NCBI RefSeq assembly: GCF_003065425.1
Contig: NZ_CP026949.1
Location: forward strand, 62,001-126,000
Origin: Mycetocola zhujimingii
GTDB taxonomy: Bacteria > Actinomycetota > Actinomycetes > Actinomycetales > Microbacteriaceae
Length of the DNA stretch: 64,000 nt
Direction of reading: 5' to 3'
Of the stretch, positions 1 to 8,516 are shown one piece after another. Position 1 is the stretch's first letter. Every line of letters starts with the position of its first letter. Under the pieces are notes generated by a model. The model saw only the letters and a program-made list of their open reading frames with translations. It ran no database searches and was not told where the DNA came from. Both the position numbers and the translations under genes were made by a program.

Positions 1-993
1 AGGAGGTACTCTCGCAAGAGCCTCGTCGTCGTCGTGCTCCTCGTGCTCGCCCTCGGTAACGTGCTCGCCGCCCTCGCGCCGACCTACGAGATCCTCGTCG
101 GCGCGCGCATCCTCGGTGGTCTCGCCCACGGGTTGTTCTGGGCGGTTGTCGCCGCGTACTCCGCCCACCTCGTCCCCCGGCACCAGCTCGGCAAGGCCGT
201 CGCCATCACCGCCGGCGGCGGATCAGCTGCCTTCGTCCTCGGCGTCCCGGTGGGGACCGCACTCGGTCACTCGCTCGGCTGGCGGATGGCGTTCGGCATC
301 ATCGCGGTGATCATCGTGATTCTCGCTCTGGCTGTAATCAAGTTCCTGCCACCGGTGAACCACCACGTCGTCGTCAAGACGGGCGAGATCCCGGTGCCGC
401 TGCGCAAGGACCGCAGCATCCGCGGCATTGCACTGCTCTGCGCCGTCATCGTCATCATCATCACCGGGCAGAACATCTACTACACGTACATCGCGCCGTG
501 GCTGATCGACGCTGCCGGGTTCCCTGAGACCTCCGTTGCTTTCCTGCTCTTCATCTTCGGTGGTGCGGGTGCGGTCGGTCTCGTCCTCGCCGGTTTTGCC
601 TCTGACCGGTTCCCGAAACGGGGCTTCGCCGTTGCACTCATCGCGATCATGGCAGCGGTTCTCGTGCTCGCCCTGTGGTCGACGCACCCCGTCGTCGTCG
701 TGGTGGCGTTCGTGGTCTGGGGTGTCGCTTTCGGCGGGATCCCCGCCATGCTTCAGACCCGGATGCTGCACACCGCCTCATTCCGCACGCGCGACCTTGC
801 TGCGGCCCTGCAGACGACGGCGTTCAACATCGGTATCGGTGGAGGGGCGCTTCTCGGCGGGTTCCTGCTCGACACCAGGGGACTGCAATCACTTCCCATC
901 GCCCACGTCATCTTCATCGCCGTCGGCTTCATTCTGCTCGTGGGAAGTGACGCCATGCGCGCTGCCCGCGCCCGTCGACCGCTCACCGTCTGA
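1..993 (+). CDS. MFS efflux transporter, 5' end cut off
   Basis: The frame is open from base 1, so the gene continues to the left of the window. The first visible residues, RRYSRKS, match the basic end of MFS motif A in the loop between helices 2 and 3, so about 70-80 residues with the first two helices are missing. The first in-frame start-like codon, GTG at 34, falls inside helix 3 and is not a real start. About ten hydrophobic helices remain, with the helix-4 stretch GARILGGLAHGLFW typical of AraJ/YdhP-like drug or sugar exporters. The substrate cannot be told. It lies 14 bp before the YibE/F gene and may be cotranscribed with it. Confidence 0.85.
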   Translation, partial: RRYSRKSLVVVVLLVLALGNVLAALAPTYEILVGARILGGLAHGLFWAVVAAYSAHLVPRHQLGKAVAITAGGGSAAFVLGVPVGTALGHSLGWRMAFGIIAVIIVILALAVIKFLPPVNHHVVVKTGEIPVPLRKDRSIRGIALLCAVIVIIITGQNIYYTYIAPWLIDAAGFPETSVAFLLFIFGGAGAVGLVLAGFASDRFPKRGFAVALIAIMAAVLVLALWSTHPVVVVVAFVVWGVAFGGIPAMLQTRMLHTASFRTRDLAAALQTTAFNIGIGGGALLGGFLLDTRGLQSLPIAHVIFIAVGFILLVGSDAMRAARARRPLTV

Positions 994-1007
994 AAACCGG
1001 AATTCAC

Positions 1008-2507
1008 GTGACTCACTCGCACTCGCATTCGTCCGCCGCGCCCACCTCGGACGCCATCGCCACCCGCCGCCGGGCCAATCGCCTCCTCGCCGCCATCCTG
1101 ATTCCGCTCACCCTCCTGACCATCCTCGGGATGGCGCTGCTCTGGCCGAGCGGATCGAGCGACGACGTCGAGGTCGGCAACCCTTACTCGGTAGCCGGAG
1201 GCACGGGTTTTTCAACGGGAACCGTGGAAAGCATGAGTGTCGCGCCCTGCCTGTATCCCTCGGCGAACGCACCGGAGGGACAGCAGTGCACCGTCGTCAG
1301 CCTCACCCCCGACAGCGGTGACGACGGCACCATTGATGTGGAAGTGCCGCCGGAGGTGGGCCGCGAGGTCGACCTGTCCGCCGGCGACCGCATCCGTTAC
1401 CTGGACCTGGGCGCGCGCGTTGACGACCCGGCAGCGCGCTATTCGTTCGTCGACTTCGTTCGCACAGTGCCGATGGCGCTCCTCGCGGCGGTTTACGCCC
1501 TCGTCGTGATCGTCGTTGCCCGGTGGCGCGGGTTCCGGGCGCTGCTCGGTTTGTTCGGCGCCTACCTCGTGGTGGCGAACTTCATCCTGCCCGGGCTCGT
1601 CGAGGGTAAACCACCGTTGCTGCTCGGCCTGGTCGGGTCGAGCCTCATCATGATCGCCGTGCTGTACTTCGCGCACGGGTTCTCGGCGCGGACATCGACG
1701 GCCCTGCTCGGCACGATCTTCGGGCTGGTGATCACCTCGCTTGTCGCGGCCTGGGCAACCGGGGCCGCGAACCTCACCGGGCTCAACGACGAGGCCGATT
1801 ACACGCTGTCGTACGCCGCAGACTCCATCTCGCTGTCCGGCATCCTGTTATGCGGGCTCATCATCTCCGGCCTGGGTGTGCTCAACGACGTGACGATTAC
1901 CCAGTCATCTGCGGTCTGGGAGATGCACGAGCTGGCGCCCGAGTCGAGTGCCAGGCGGCTCTTCGCCGGTGCGATGCGGGTGGGCCGTGACCACATCGCC
2001 TCGACGGTCTACACGATTGTGTTTGCTTACGCGGGTGCGGCGCTCCCGCTGCTGATCCTGCTCTCGCTGCAGGACCGGCCGTTCCTCGAAACGATCTCGA
2101 GCGGTGAGCTCGCCGAAGAAATCGTGCGCACACTCGTCGGCTCCATCGGCCTCGTCCTCGCCATTCCGGTCACAACCGGCATCGCGGTGCTCGTGGTCAA
2201 GGCCGTCGGCTCACAAGCGGGTTCGCGGGTGGGCTCAGCGGCTTCATCGCCGACGCCTTCGACGACGGATGCCGCCGGCGACGCGACATCCGAACCTCAC
2301 GAAGCACAGGCGGCTGGCGTCACCGGCAGGTCGGACGCTTCGACGACGGTCTCTGTGTCGCCGTTTGAATCATCGATCGTGACGGCCCCGGGTGTTGTCA
2401 GGTCGGCAGGCCTTCTCGATGCGTCGGAGGCACCGCCAGCCGACGACGAGCCCCTGACCAGGCGAGAGCGCCGACTGCGTGAAGACTCGGGCGACTCTGA
2501 GTCCTGA
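1008..2507 (+). CDS. YibE/F family membrane protein
   Basis: A 499-residue integral membrane protein. It has a His/Ser-rich cytoplasmic start, one helix at about 28-46, an extracytoplasmic domain to about 150, then seven or more helices to about 400 and a polar Ser/Thr/Ala-rich tail of about 90 residues. The block around 'GILLCGLIISGLGVLNDVTI' and the following 'SSAVWEMHELAP' is the conserved core of the YibE/F family. The function of that family is not established; transport has been suggested. The start is GTG at 1008, 14 bp after the preceding MFS gene. The family call is strong, the role unknown. Confidence 0.85.
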   Translation: MTHSHSHSSAAPTSDAIATRRRANRLLAAILIPLTLLTILGMALLWPSGSSDDVEVGNPYSVAGGTGFSTGTVESMSVAPCLYPSANAPEGQQCTVVSLTPDSGDDGTIDVEVPPEVGREVDLSAGDRIRYLDLGARVDDPAARYSFVDFVRTVPMALLAAVYALVVIVVARWRGFRALLGLFGAYLVVANFILPGLVEGKPPLLLGLVGSSLIMIAVLYFAHGFSARTSTALLGTIFGLVITSLVAAWATGAANLTGLNDEADYTLSYAADSISLSGILLCGLIISGLGVLNDVTITQSSAVWEMHELAPESSARRLFAGAMRVGRDHIASTVYTIVFAYAGAALPLLILLSLQDRPFLETISSGELAEEIVRTLVGSIGLVLAIPVTTGIAVLVVKAVGSQAGSRVGSAASSPTPSTTDAAGDATSEPHEAQAAGVTGRSDASTTVSVSPFESSIVTAPGVVRSAGLLDASEAPPADDEPLTRRERRLREDSGDSES

Positions 2508-2538
2508 GTCCGACCCGCTCCCTTCAGCCCCGATGCGG

Positions 2539-3918
2539 TCAGAGTGACAGGTCAGGAGGGATGTTGTGGTTGCGCCGGAACAGGTTCTCCGGGTCATACG
2601 TGTGCTTGATCGTCACGAGCCGGGCGAGGGTGTCGTGCGGGTACAGCCGGGACGGGTCCTCACCGTTGCGAGCGGTCGAGAAGCCGCCGTACGTGCCCTG
2701 GAGGTAAGGTTCGAGCCTGCCCCAGAGCTTATGGGTGCGCTCGATGGCCTCAGCCGGCGCGTCAGCCGGCAGGAACGCCGCGGAGATGATGAGCGCCTCG
2801 CTGTCACGGAAGGCGAAGGCCGTGGCATCGTTCGGTACCCGGTTGAAGGCGCCGGTCAGGCTCCTGATCATGAGTACGGAACCGCCCAGCTCCGTGTACA
2901 CGCCGGCGAGCAGGTCACTGAGCTCGTCGCTTAACTCACGGGCGAAGGCGTTGTGGGTGGCGATCGTCACTCCTTCGGGCGGGTGTGCCTCTCCGAGCAC
3001 AGCGGAATAGGGCTGGGGTGCGATGTCGTCGCCGTTCAGTCCGGGTAGAGCGCGAAGGGGAGCGATAGCCGCCTCGGCAGCAGGTACGTCATCGCCCGCG
3101 TAGCAAACGACGATCTGCACGCCGCCCGGCATTCCCGGAAAGTCCGGCATCGCGAGGAAGGTCGAGTTGAGGTTTTCCGGCGCCTCGCGCATGATGCCGC
3201 TCCACCCGGCCAGCAGTTCGGCAAGATCCCCTCCGGCGAACTGCAGCGTTCCCGCGATGACACGGCTCATCGGCTGGGCAGTGAAGGTAAAACTGGTGAC
3301 CACCCCGAAGTTGCCTCCTCCGCCACGAAGAGCCCAGTACAGGTCCGGGTTCTCGTCGGCGCTCGCCCGCACCTGTTCGCTTCCGGCGGTGACGACGGAT
3401 GCCTCCACGAGGTTGTCAACGGTCAGGCCGACCGTTCGGACCAGCCAGCCGATACCCCCGCCGACGCCGAGGCCGCCGACTCCGACCGAGACCGTGTCAC
3501 CCGAACTGAGCGAGAACCCCTCGGCTCCCAGCGCCGTCGCGACGTCCCCCCACACGGCACCGGAACCGATGCGCACGAGTCCCCGAGAGGGGTCGAGAAC
3601 CTCGACCCGGTTGAGGCGCCGAAGATCAATGACGAGGCCGCCCTCGTTCGAACTGAACCCGCTCGAGCTGTGGCCACCACTGCGGATCGAAAGCTCAAGT
3701 CGGTGCGATCGCGCGAAGGCTACGGCCACACCGACATCATCAGCGTCAGAGACCTGCACCACGACCGCGGGTGCGCCGACTAGGCCGTAGAAGTTGCCGT
3801 ACGTAGCGCGTGCCGCCTCATAGTCCGGGTCGGCTGGCACAATTACCCGCCCGGTAATGGACTGGATGAGGTCAGCAATAGCGTCAGGGTGCAGGGAAGA
3901 AGAGTCGACCGTCGTCAT
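2539..3918 (-). CDS. FAD-dependent oxidase, berberine-bridge-like (BBE domain)
   Basis: 459 residues. The PCMH-type FAD domain covers about 45-215 and contains RSGGHS with His83, the residue that binds the flavin covalently in this family. A glycine-rich stretch follows at about 140-155, and the C-terminal BBE segment ends in YDPENLFRRNHNIPP. The second, cysteinyl flavin link of plant berberine enzymes is not seen: its region reads SGDTVSVGVGG, so single covalent attachment, as in 6-hydroxynicotine oxidase, is likely. It should oxidise an alcohol, amine or sugar using oxygen; the substrate is unknown. GGAG lies 9 bases before the ATG. No signal peptide. Confidence 0.88.
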   Translation of the reverse strand: MTTVDSSSLHPDAIADLIQSITGRVIVPADPDYEAARATYGNFYGLVGAPAVVVQVSDADDVGVAVAFARSHRLELSIRSGGHSSSGFSSNEGGLVIDLRRLNRVEVLDPSRGLVRIGSGAVWGDVATALGAEGFSLSSGDTVSVGVGGLGVGGGIGWLVRTVGLTVDNLVEASVVTAGSEQVRASADENPDLYWALRGGGGNFGVVTSFTFTAQPMSRVIAGTLQFAGGDLAELLAGWSGIMREAPENLNSTFLAMPDFPGMPGGVQIVVCYAGDDVPAAEAAIAPLRALPGLNGDDIAPQPYSAVLGEAHPPEGVTIATHNAFARELSDELSDLLAGVYTELGGSVLMIRSLTGAFNRVPNDATAFAFRDSEALIISAAFLPADAPAEAIERTHKLWGRLEPYLQGTYGGFSTARNGEDPSRLYPHDTLARLVTIKHTYDPENLFRRNHNIPPDLSL

Positions 3919-4035
3919 GATTGCGCTCCACAGCGTCAGGATTTCGGTCGAGTTTTCTCCTGACGGCGCGAGTCGTCAAGGGCTCTGGCGCTGGTTCTCG
4001 GCATGTTTCTGCCAACCTCGCGCGCCGGAAAACGC

Positions 4036-5205
4036 CTAGTGCGCTGTCGCCCCTGGGCCTGCCGGAGTCTTTTTTGCGTCCTGCAGGGGGAACACGACCT
4101 TCTGCACGATGATGATGGCCGACGCGGCGACCGGAATCGCCACGAGTGCACCGAGGATGCCGCCGATCGCGCCGCCACCGACCGCCGCGATCACGACGAT
4201 CGCTCCCGGCACCGCAACGGCGCGGTTCATAATCCGTGGGCTCAGCACATATGCCTCGATCTGCATGTAGACGAGGTAGTAGATTCCGGCGATGAGCGCC
4301 GTCAGCGGGGAGACGAAGAGGCAGATCAGTGTGTTGATGATCGACGCGGTCAGAGTCCCGACGAGGGGGATGAGCGAGCCGAGGAATGCGATGACAGCGA
4401 GCAGGAACGGCAGCGGCGCACCGATGATGGACAGGAAGATCAGGCTCAGGATGCCGTTGACGAGCGCGAGCGAAACCTGGCCGACGACGTAACGGCCGAC
4501 AGCACCGGTGATCTCCTCGGTGATCTGCGCGAAGTTCACGCGGCGGTACGCGGGCACGAACCGGTATGTGATGCCCTTCATCGATCGGAGCGACGCGAGG
4601 AAGTACAGGGTGAGGATGAGGACGATCGTTGCGCCGGTGACGCCGCTCGCGACGCCGGCACCGACCGCGGCGATGCCGCCACCGATGGCGACGAGGTTCT
4701 TGGGGTCACTGATGAAGTCGATTGCGCCCGAGATGCCGCCCTGGATGCTGAACGTGCCACCGAACGCGTTCTCGAGGTCCTTGATGAGGGCGCTGTTGGT
4801 CAGGTCCTTCTCGAGCTTCGGCAGGTCGTTGATGAGGTTCGTGCCCTGGTTGATGAGCACGGGGATCACCGCGAAGAGCAGCCCGGCGAACACGCCAAGC
4901 ACGGCGATGACCACGAGAAGGATAGCCAGCGCCCGCGGTATCCGCTTCTCAAGCCAGGTCACAAGCGGGTCAAGGCCGAGCGCGAGGAACAGGGCGACAC
5001 CGATGTAAATCAGGACGGTGCTGAGCTGGCCGATCACTCCACCGATGAGCAGGGCGGTGAGGACGCCGAGGCCGCCGACGAGGCCGATCCGAAACGCATT
5101 GATGCTGAAGCCGGGAGCACCACCGCCCGTTTGAATGGCGATGTCGGGCTTGAGGTCGCTCGTCTCCGTGGTTGTCCGGCTCGACCGCTGGCGCGCTTTA
5201 CGCAT
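4036..5205 (-). CDS. AI-2E family transporter (permease)
   Basis: 389 residues with about eight transmembrane helices and the family's long amphipathic central segment at about 115-195. The C-terminal half carries ALVNGILSLIFL and PLPFLLAVIAFLGSLIPLVG, hallmarks of the AI-2E/UPF0118 family (PerM/YdiK/TqsA). Members have been linked to export of AI-2 or to Na+/H+ exchange; the substrate here cannot be deduced. The cytoplasmic N-terminus is basic (MRKARQRSSRTTTE). The gene stands alone, upstream of carD on the same strand with a 148-bp gap. Confidence 0.88.
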   Translation of the reverse strand: MRKARQRSSRTTTETSDLKPDIAIQTGGGAPGFSINAFRIGLVGGLGVLTALLIGGVIGQLSTVLIYIGVALFLALGLDPLVTWLEKRIPRALAILLVVIAVLGVFAGLLFAVIPVLINQGTNLINDLPKLEKDLTNSALIKDLENAFGGTFSIQGGISGAIDFISDPKNLVAIGGGIAAVGAGVASGVTGATIVLILTLYFLASLRSMKGITYRFVPAYRRVNFAQITEEITGAVGRYVVGQVSLALVNGILSLIFLSIIGAPLPFLLAVIAFLGSLIPLVGTLTASIINTLICLFVSPLTALIAGIYYLVYMQIEAYVLSPRIMNRAVAVPGAIVVIAAVGGGAIGGILGALVAIPVAASAIIIVQKVVFPLQDAKKTPAGPGATAH

Positions 5206-5353
5206 GGTTCACTGCCCCCCATTGCCACGGTGCCCGGCGAGGTGCCGGAAGTGTGACGCTTTCCTGAGTCAATCGTGCCCCAACACGCGCCAGGAACCTA
5301 CCGGCTCGCCGAAGATGCAGGGCGGGCCGATCGGTTCAAGGGGACGGGAAGGC

Positions 5354-5866
5354 CTACGCCTGGGGTACAGCAGCCTCTGCGTGTGCGCTCGCGAGAACCT
5401 TCTCCAGGGCGGCGGATGCCTCTTCCGGCGTGAACTTCTGGGCAAGTGCGAGCTCGGACTCGAGGATCTGGCGCGCCTTCATCAGCAGTCGCTTTTCACC
5501 GGCCGAGACGCCGTGGTCCTGGTCCCGGCGCCACAGGTCACGGACGACCTCGGCCACGCGGTACACGCTGCCACTGGCCATCTTCTCCTGGTTGGCCTTG
5601 TACCGGCGCGACCAGTTGCCCGGTTCTTCGACGAACGGCTCGCGCAGGACATCGGAAACGGCCTGGACGCCTGCAGCGTCGATGACGTCGCGGACGCCGA
5701 CGAGTTCGGTGTTGTCGATGGGCAGCTTGATGACGAGCTCGCTGGTGTGAGCGCTGAGGGTCATGACCTTCTTCTCAACACCCTTGATCAGCCTGGTGGA
5801 GATTTCGGTGATGGTGACCGCGCCGTGGTGAGGGTAGACGAGTGTTTCTCCGACGGTGAAATTCAT
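5354..5866 (-). CDS. carD: CarD family transcriptional regulator
   Basis: 170 residues. The N-terminal RNA-polymerase-interacting Tudor-like domain starts MNFTVGETLVYPHHGAV, and the helical DNA-binding domain holds the conserved tryptophan Trp85 in GNWSRRYKAN, which wedges into the upstream edge of the promoter bubble in the mycobacterial protein. CarD stabilises open complexes, notably at rRNA promoters, and is widespread in actinobacteria. The frame is open for 46 more codons upstream, but that extension does not resemble CarD, and AGAGGT lies before the chosen ATG at 5866. The Ala-rich tail is slightly longer than in mycobacteria. Confidence 0.95.
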   Translation of the reverse strand: MNFTVGETLVYPHHGAVTITEISTRLIKGVEKKVMTLSAHTSELVIKLPIDNTELVGVRDVIDAAGVQAVSDVLREPFVEEPGNWSRRYKANQEKMASGSVYRVAEVVRDLWRRDQDHGVSAGEKRLLMKARQILESELALAQKFTPEEASAALEKVLASAHAEAAVPQA

Positions 5867-5951
5867 TTCCGGTGTACCTCTTTTTTCAATCGGTCCTTCA
5901 ACGAAGGACAACGTGGATGCCGGTCGGCGCGGTGAGCGACCGGTCGGGGAT

Positions 5952-6602
5952 TCAGCAAAACTGGGGTTCGACGAGCGTTCCCGGCAGGAGCCGCACGAGC
6001 TCATCCACCAGGTCGTCGTCGGAGATCGAGTCCCGGCCCTTCATCGTCGAACCGATGAGGGTGAGTGCTCCGCCGGCCACGAACGTCGCGGTGAGTTCGG
6101 GCCGTGGTCCTGACAGGCCGCCGAGCGAGTCGATCGAGTCGAGCCAGAGGCCCGCATAACCGTTCACGACCTCGTCGTACGCCCGTCGAGACAGGGAGAG
6201 GTCGAGAACACTCGCGTAGACCGGGTAGTGCTTGACCATGTGCGTGAGGAGCCGGCGGTACCCGTCGCGGGCGGCGTCCTGCCGGCTGTCGGCATCCGTT
6301 CGGATCACATCGGCAACGGATGCCCTCACTTCAGCGAGCTGCACGTGCAGGTATTCACGGGCCAGGTCATCGAGGCCGCTGAAGTGGGCGTAGAAGGAAC
6401 TGCGGCTGATGGCCGCTGCCCGGACGATGTCGCTGACGGTGAGCGGTGTGGTCCTGCCGGTCGCGAGCGACTCGACGGCTGTGAAGATTGCCCGCCTCGT
6501 TTTCTCGGCGCGAGGGTCGGACTTGAGAATACGTTCCGACCCCGGAATGCGCTCAGAATTGAGAATGCGCAGGGACTCCATCGGGGTCTCTGCGCGTAAC
6601 AT
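5952..6602 (-). CDS. TetR/AcrR family transcriptional regulator
   Basis: 216 residues. The helix-turn-helix domain lies at about 35-80 (KTRRAIFTAVESL ... TVSDIVRAAAISRSSFYAHF), followed by an all-helical ligand domain. The start at 6602 is supported by a TAGACT -10 box (6609-6614) only 6 bases upstream, giving a probable leaderless message, and by a perfect TetR-type palindrome (6622-6637) further upstream, so it probably represses itself. Residues 12-28 (ILNSERIPGSERILKSD) hold short imperfect repeats before the DNA-binding domain. No obvious target gene is adjacent: carD is downstream on the same strand and the other neighbour is a small unknown gene. Confidence 0.88.
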   Translation of the reverse strand: MLRAETPMESLRILNSERIPGSERILKSDPRAEKTRRAIFTAVESLATGRTTPLTVSDIVRAAAISRSSFYAHFSGLDDLAREYLHVQLAEVRASVADVIRTDADSRQDAARDGYRRLLTHMVKHYPVYASVLDLSLSRRAYDEVVNGYAGLWLDSIDSLGGLSGPRPELTATFVAGGALTLIGSTMKGRDSISDDDLVDELVRLLPGTLVEPQFC

Positions 6603-6608
6603 CAGACC

Positions 6609-6614
6609 AGTCTA
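6609..6614 (-). promoter_or_regulatory. -10 box of the TetR gene (leaderless start)
   Basis: TAGACT on the minus strand, 6 bases before the ATG at 6602. With transcription starting about 6-7 bases after the box, the mRNA would begin at or next to the start codon. Confidence 0.6.
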
Positions 6615-6621
6615 CCACTTC

Positions 6622-6637
6622 TCGGACAGGTGTCCGA
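6622..6637. promoter_or_regulatory. TetR-type operator palindrome
   Basis: TCGGACA-GG-TGTCCGA, a perfect 7-bp inverted repeat with a 2-bp centre, lies 20 bp before the TetR gene and covers the expected -35 region. Its form (CGGACA-N2-TGTCCG) is common for TetR/AcrR regulators. Autorepression is inferred. Confidence 0.7.
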
Positions 6638-6707
6638 CAATGTGCCGCCGCATCCGTGGTAATGAGCATCCCACCGGGTTCGAGCCGGTACCGCAGGGCC
6701 GCGAGCG

Positions 6708-7079
6708 TCAGTGTGTCGCCGGAGCCTCGTCGATAACACCGATGAATCCGCTGCCGATCCCGTCGACCTCAGAGCGGGCCATGCCGGGGCCGGGTTCCGG
6801 CAGTTCGTCCGGATCATGGTGTGAGCAGGTGAGGTAGGTGAACGCCGGCCACCACTTCTTCGGCCGTGCCGTCTCGGTGAAACCACAGACGTCACACCGG
6901 AGTTCCACCCAGACCGCCTTCTTGCCCGTGCGATTGGCGCGGGACTGGGCGAGCCAGGCCGGCGGTGTTGCGTCGAGCTCGTTGAGCTCCTGCTCGCTCA
7001 TCCGCGAGGGGATGCCGTGGCGCACCGCCATTTCGAGCGGAATGTCCAGTCGCTGTGCGGCTTCTCTGCGTGTAACCAT
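6708..7079 (-). CDS. small Cys/His protein of unknown function
   Basis: 123-residue cytoplasmic protein that I do not recognise with certainty. It begins with a helix-turn-helix-like stretch (MVTRREAAQRLDIPLEMAVRHGIP), followed by a motif LDATPPAWLAQSR. Then come CDVC and, about 25 residues later, CSHH, which together could bind one zinc ion. The frame is open 20 codons further upstream (to 7139), but that part runs through the DnaA-box-like palindromes, so the ATG at 7079, after TTAGGCGAC, is preferred. A small DNA- or RNA-binding protein is possible but not shown. Confidence 0.65.
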   Translation of the reverse strand: MVTRREAAQRLDIPLEMAVRHGIPSRMSEQELNELDATPPAWLAQSRANRTGKKAVWVELRCDVCGFTETARPKKWWPAFTYLTCSHHDPDELPEPGPGMARSEVDGIGSGFIGVIDEAPATH

Positions 7080-7105
7080 GTCGCCTAATGATAATCGGGC
7101 GGCTG

Positions 7106-7150
7106 TTGTGGACTCTCCACAGTTGCGGATTTTGTCCACAGTTGTGGGGC
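7106..7150. promoter_or_regulatory. DnaA-box-like double palindrome
   Basis: Two inverted repeats lie 10 bp apart: TGTGGA-CTC-TCCACA (7107-7121) and CCACA-GT-TGTGG (7136-7147). The second contains TTGTCCACA (7132-7140), identical to the DnaA box consensus used by high-GC actinobacteria; the other arms are 6-7 of 9 matches. The site lies between the divergent starts of the small Cys/His gene and the M23 gene. It could be a DnaA-titration or DnaA-regulated site, or an operator of another protein. Confidence 0.5.
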
Positions 7151-7290
7151 AAGCGATGAATTTCCCAGCCTGGGCCGTTAGTGTGGGTGGGACCCGTATG
7201 ACGACTTCGGCCCTATCCTGTCGTCCGATCGAACCAACACTGCCCCGGCGCGCACGTTTTCCCTGTGCCCGTTGCGCGGCTGGAGACTAC

Positions 7291-8346
7291 ATGAGCGACC
7301 AGAACCCCGAACTTGCCCCCCAGGGCAGCACGGGTGACCCCGCTGGCTCAGCGGGATCCTTTCCCACCAGGGCGAGCCTCCGCAAGGCAGCAGGGCTGCG
7401 AGCAGCAGCAGCAGCGCCAGAGGCGAGCGAAGCCCGGACAGCGACCACTGAACTCGGCGAAAAGCCGGTTGCCCGCGTAGCGACACCGATCGCGCAGAAG
7501 CCGGCACCGAGCAAGCCGTCTGTGACCAAGTCCGCGCCCCACAAAGCCGCGACCAAGCCGGTCACGAGCGGATCGCGCTGGCGCAACATCAGGTCGACCG
7601 TCGTCATGGCACTCGTCGTTCCCGGCATTTTCGGAACCATAGCGCTGCCGGCGTACGCGTTCGAGACGACCCCAGACGCCACTGTCGCTCCGGTCCACGA
7701 CACCGGCGCGCAGTCCCTCATCGTCAACGACTGGACCGCAGAGTCCGTGAGCCGCGACAGCTACTCGGCGACGTCGCCCGAAGAGCTTCAGGCGTCCAAG
7801 GCGGCACTCGCCGCTGCCGCCGCCGAGGCCGCGGCCGCCGCCGCGCGGGCTGCAAACAAGACGAACTCCAAGTCGAACTCAAACTCCTACTCCGACTCCA
7901 CCGCTGTCGAGGAATACACCGGCCCTGCAGGCGCCTGGATCCGCCCTGTCGGCGGAAAGATCTCCTCGGCCTACGGTCCCCGCGGGCTCATCTGCAACGG
8001 TGCAGGATGCTCCAATTCCTTCCACGACGGTGTCGACTTCAGCGGCAGCTGCGGTACCCCGATCAAGGCAGTGTCAGCCGGACGTGTCACGTTCGTCGGC
8101 GCAGCCGGCAGCTACGGTAACCGCGTGATCGTCGACCACGGCGGCGGAGTCGAGTCGATTTACGGCCACCTGCAGGGCGGGTCATACCGCGTGTCTGTCG
8201 GCGACCTGGTCGAACCAGGCACCGTTGTCGCCGGGATCGGCGCCACTGGCGTCGTCACCGGGTGCCACCTTGACCTCAAGATCAGCGTCAACGGCAGCTT
8301 TACGAACCCCGTACCCTTCCTCGCGAACCGGGGCCTTCAGCTCTAG
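7291..8346 (+). CDS. M23 (LytM-fold) peptidase-like protein, one zinc ligand changed
   Basis: 351 residues. An Ala/Pro/Lys-rich cytoplasmic region comes first, then a membrane anchor at about 107-128, an Ala-rich helical linker, a Ser/Asn-rich spacer and a C-terminal M23 domain (about 215-351). The domain has His245 and Asp249 (FHDGVDF) and His293 (YGHLQ). The last motif reads CHLDL, with His326 but Asp328 where the third zinc ligand, His, is normal. The enzyme may use Asp, or may be an inactive activator of another hydrolase. The start ATG at 7291 follows GGAG by 7 bases; the longer open frame upstream crosses the DnaA-like palindromes. Confidence 0.85.
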   Translation: MSDQNPELAPQGSTGDPAGSAGSFPTRASLRKAAGLRAAAAAPEASEARTATTELGEKPVARVATPIAQKPAPSKPSVTKSAPHKAATKPVTSGSRWRNIRSTVVMALVVPGIFGTIALPAYAFETTPDATVAPVHDTGAQSLIVNDWTAESVSRDSYSATSPEELQASKAALAAAAAEAAAAAARAANKTNSKSNSNSYSDSTAVEEYTGPAGAWIRPVGGKISSAYGPRGLICNGAGCSNSFHDGVDFSGSCGTPIKAVSAGRVTFVGAAGSYGNRVIVDHGGGVESIYGHLQGGSYRVSVGDLVEPGTVVAGIGATGVVTGCHLDLKISVNGSFTNPVPFLANRGLQL

Positions 8347-8362
8347 GAGTCAGAGCGTGAGC

Positions 8363-8378
8363 CTCTCGATATCGAGAG
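8363..8378. terminator. palindrome between convergent genes
   Basis: CTCTCGATATCGAGAG is a perfect 16-bp palindrome 17 bp after the M23 stop codon. It could serve as a transcript-ending or processing hairpin, but there is no T-tract. The rest of the 170-bp gap shows nothing I can name. Confidence 0.3.
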
Positions 8379-8516
8379 ACAGTTGGCCTGGTCTGGCCAC
8401 ATGCCATGGCGAACCGCGATCGCCGGGACAACGGTCTCGGTCGTGCCTGAACCAATCGGCGAGTCAGTGAACCAAAGTCCTGGACTCGCTGGCTGGCATC
8501 CGTCAGCCTCGTAGCC

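Noticed and set aside
4003-5256. Long plus-strand frame opposite the AI-2E permease; similar ones at 25260-26969, 34160-35449 and 54403-55824
   Set aside because: All are low-complexity Arg/Asp/Glu shadows of convincing genes on the other strand, and none has a sensible start signal.
5867-6004. N-terminal extension of CarD by 46 residues
   Set aside because: The extension is unlike CarD, and the family start MNFTVGETLVYP with a ribosome site lies at 5866.
6677-6686. GGTTCGAGCC, which looks like the T-loop of a tRNA
   Set aside because: No acceptor, D or anticodon arm can be drawn around it.
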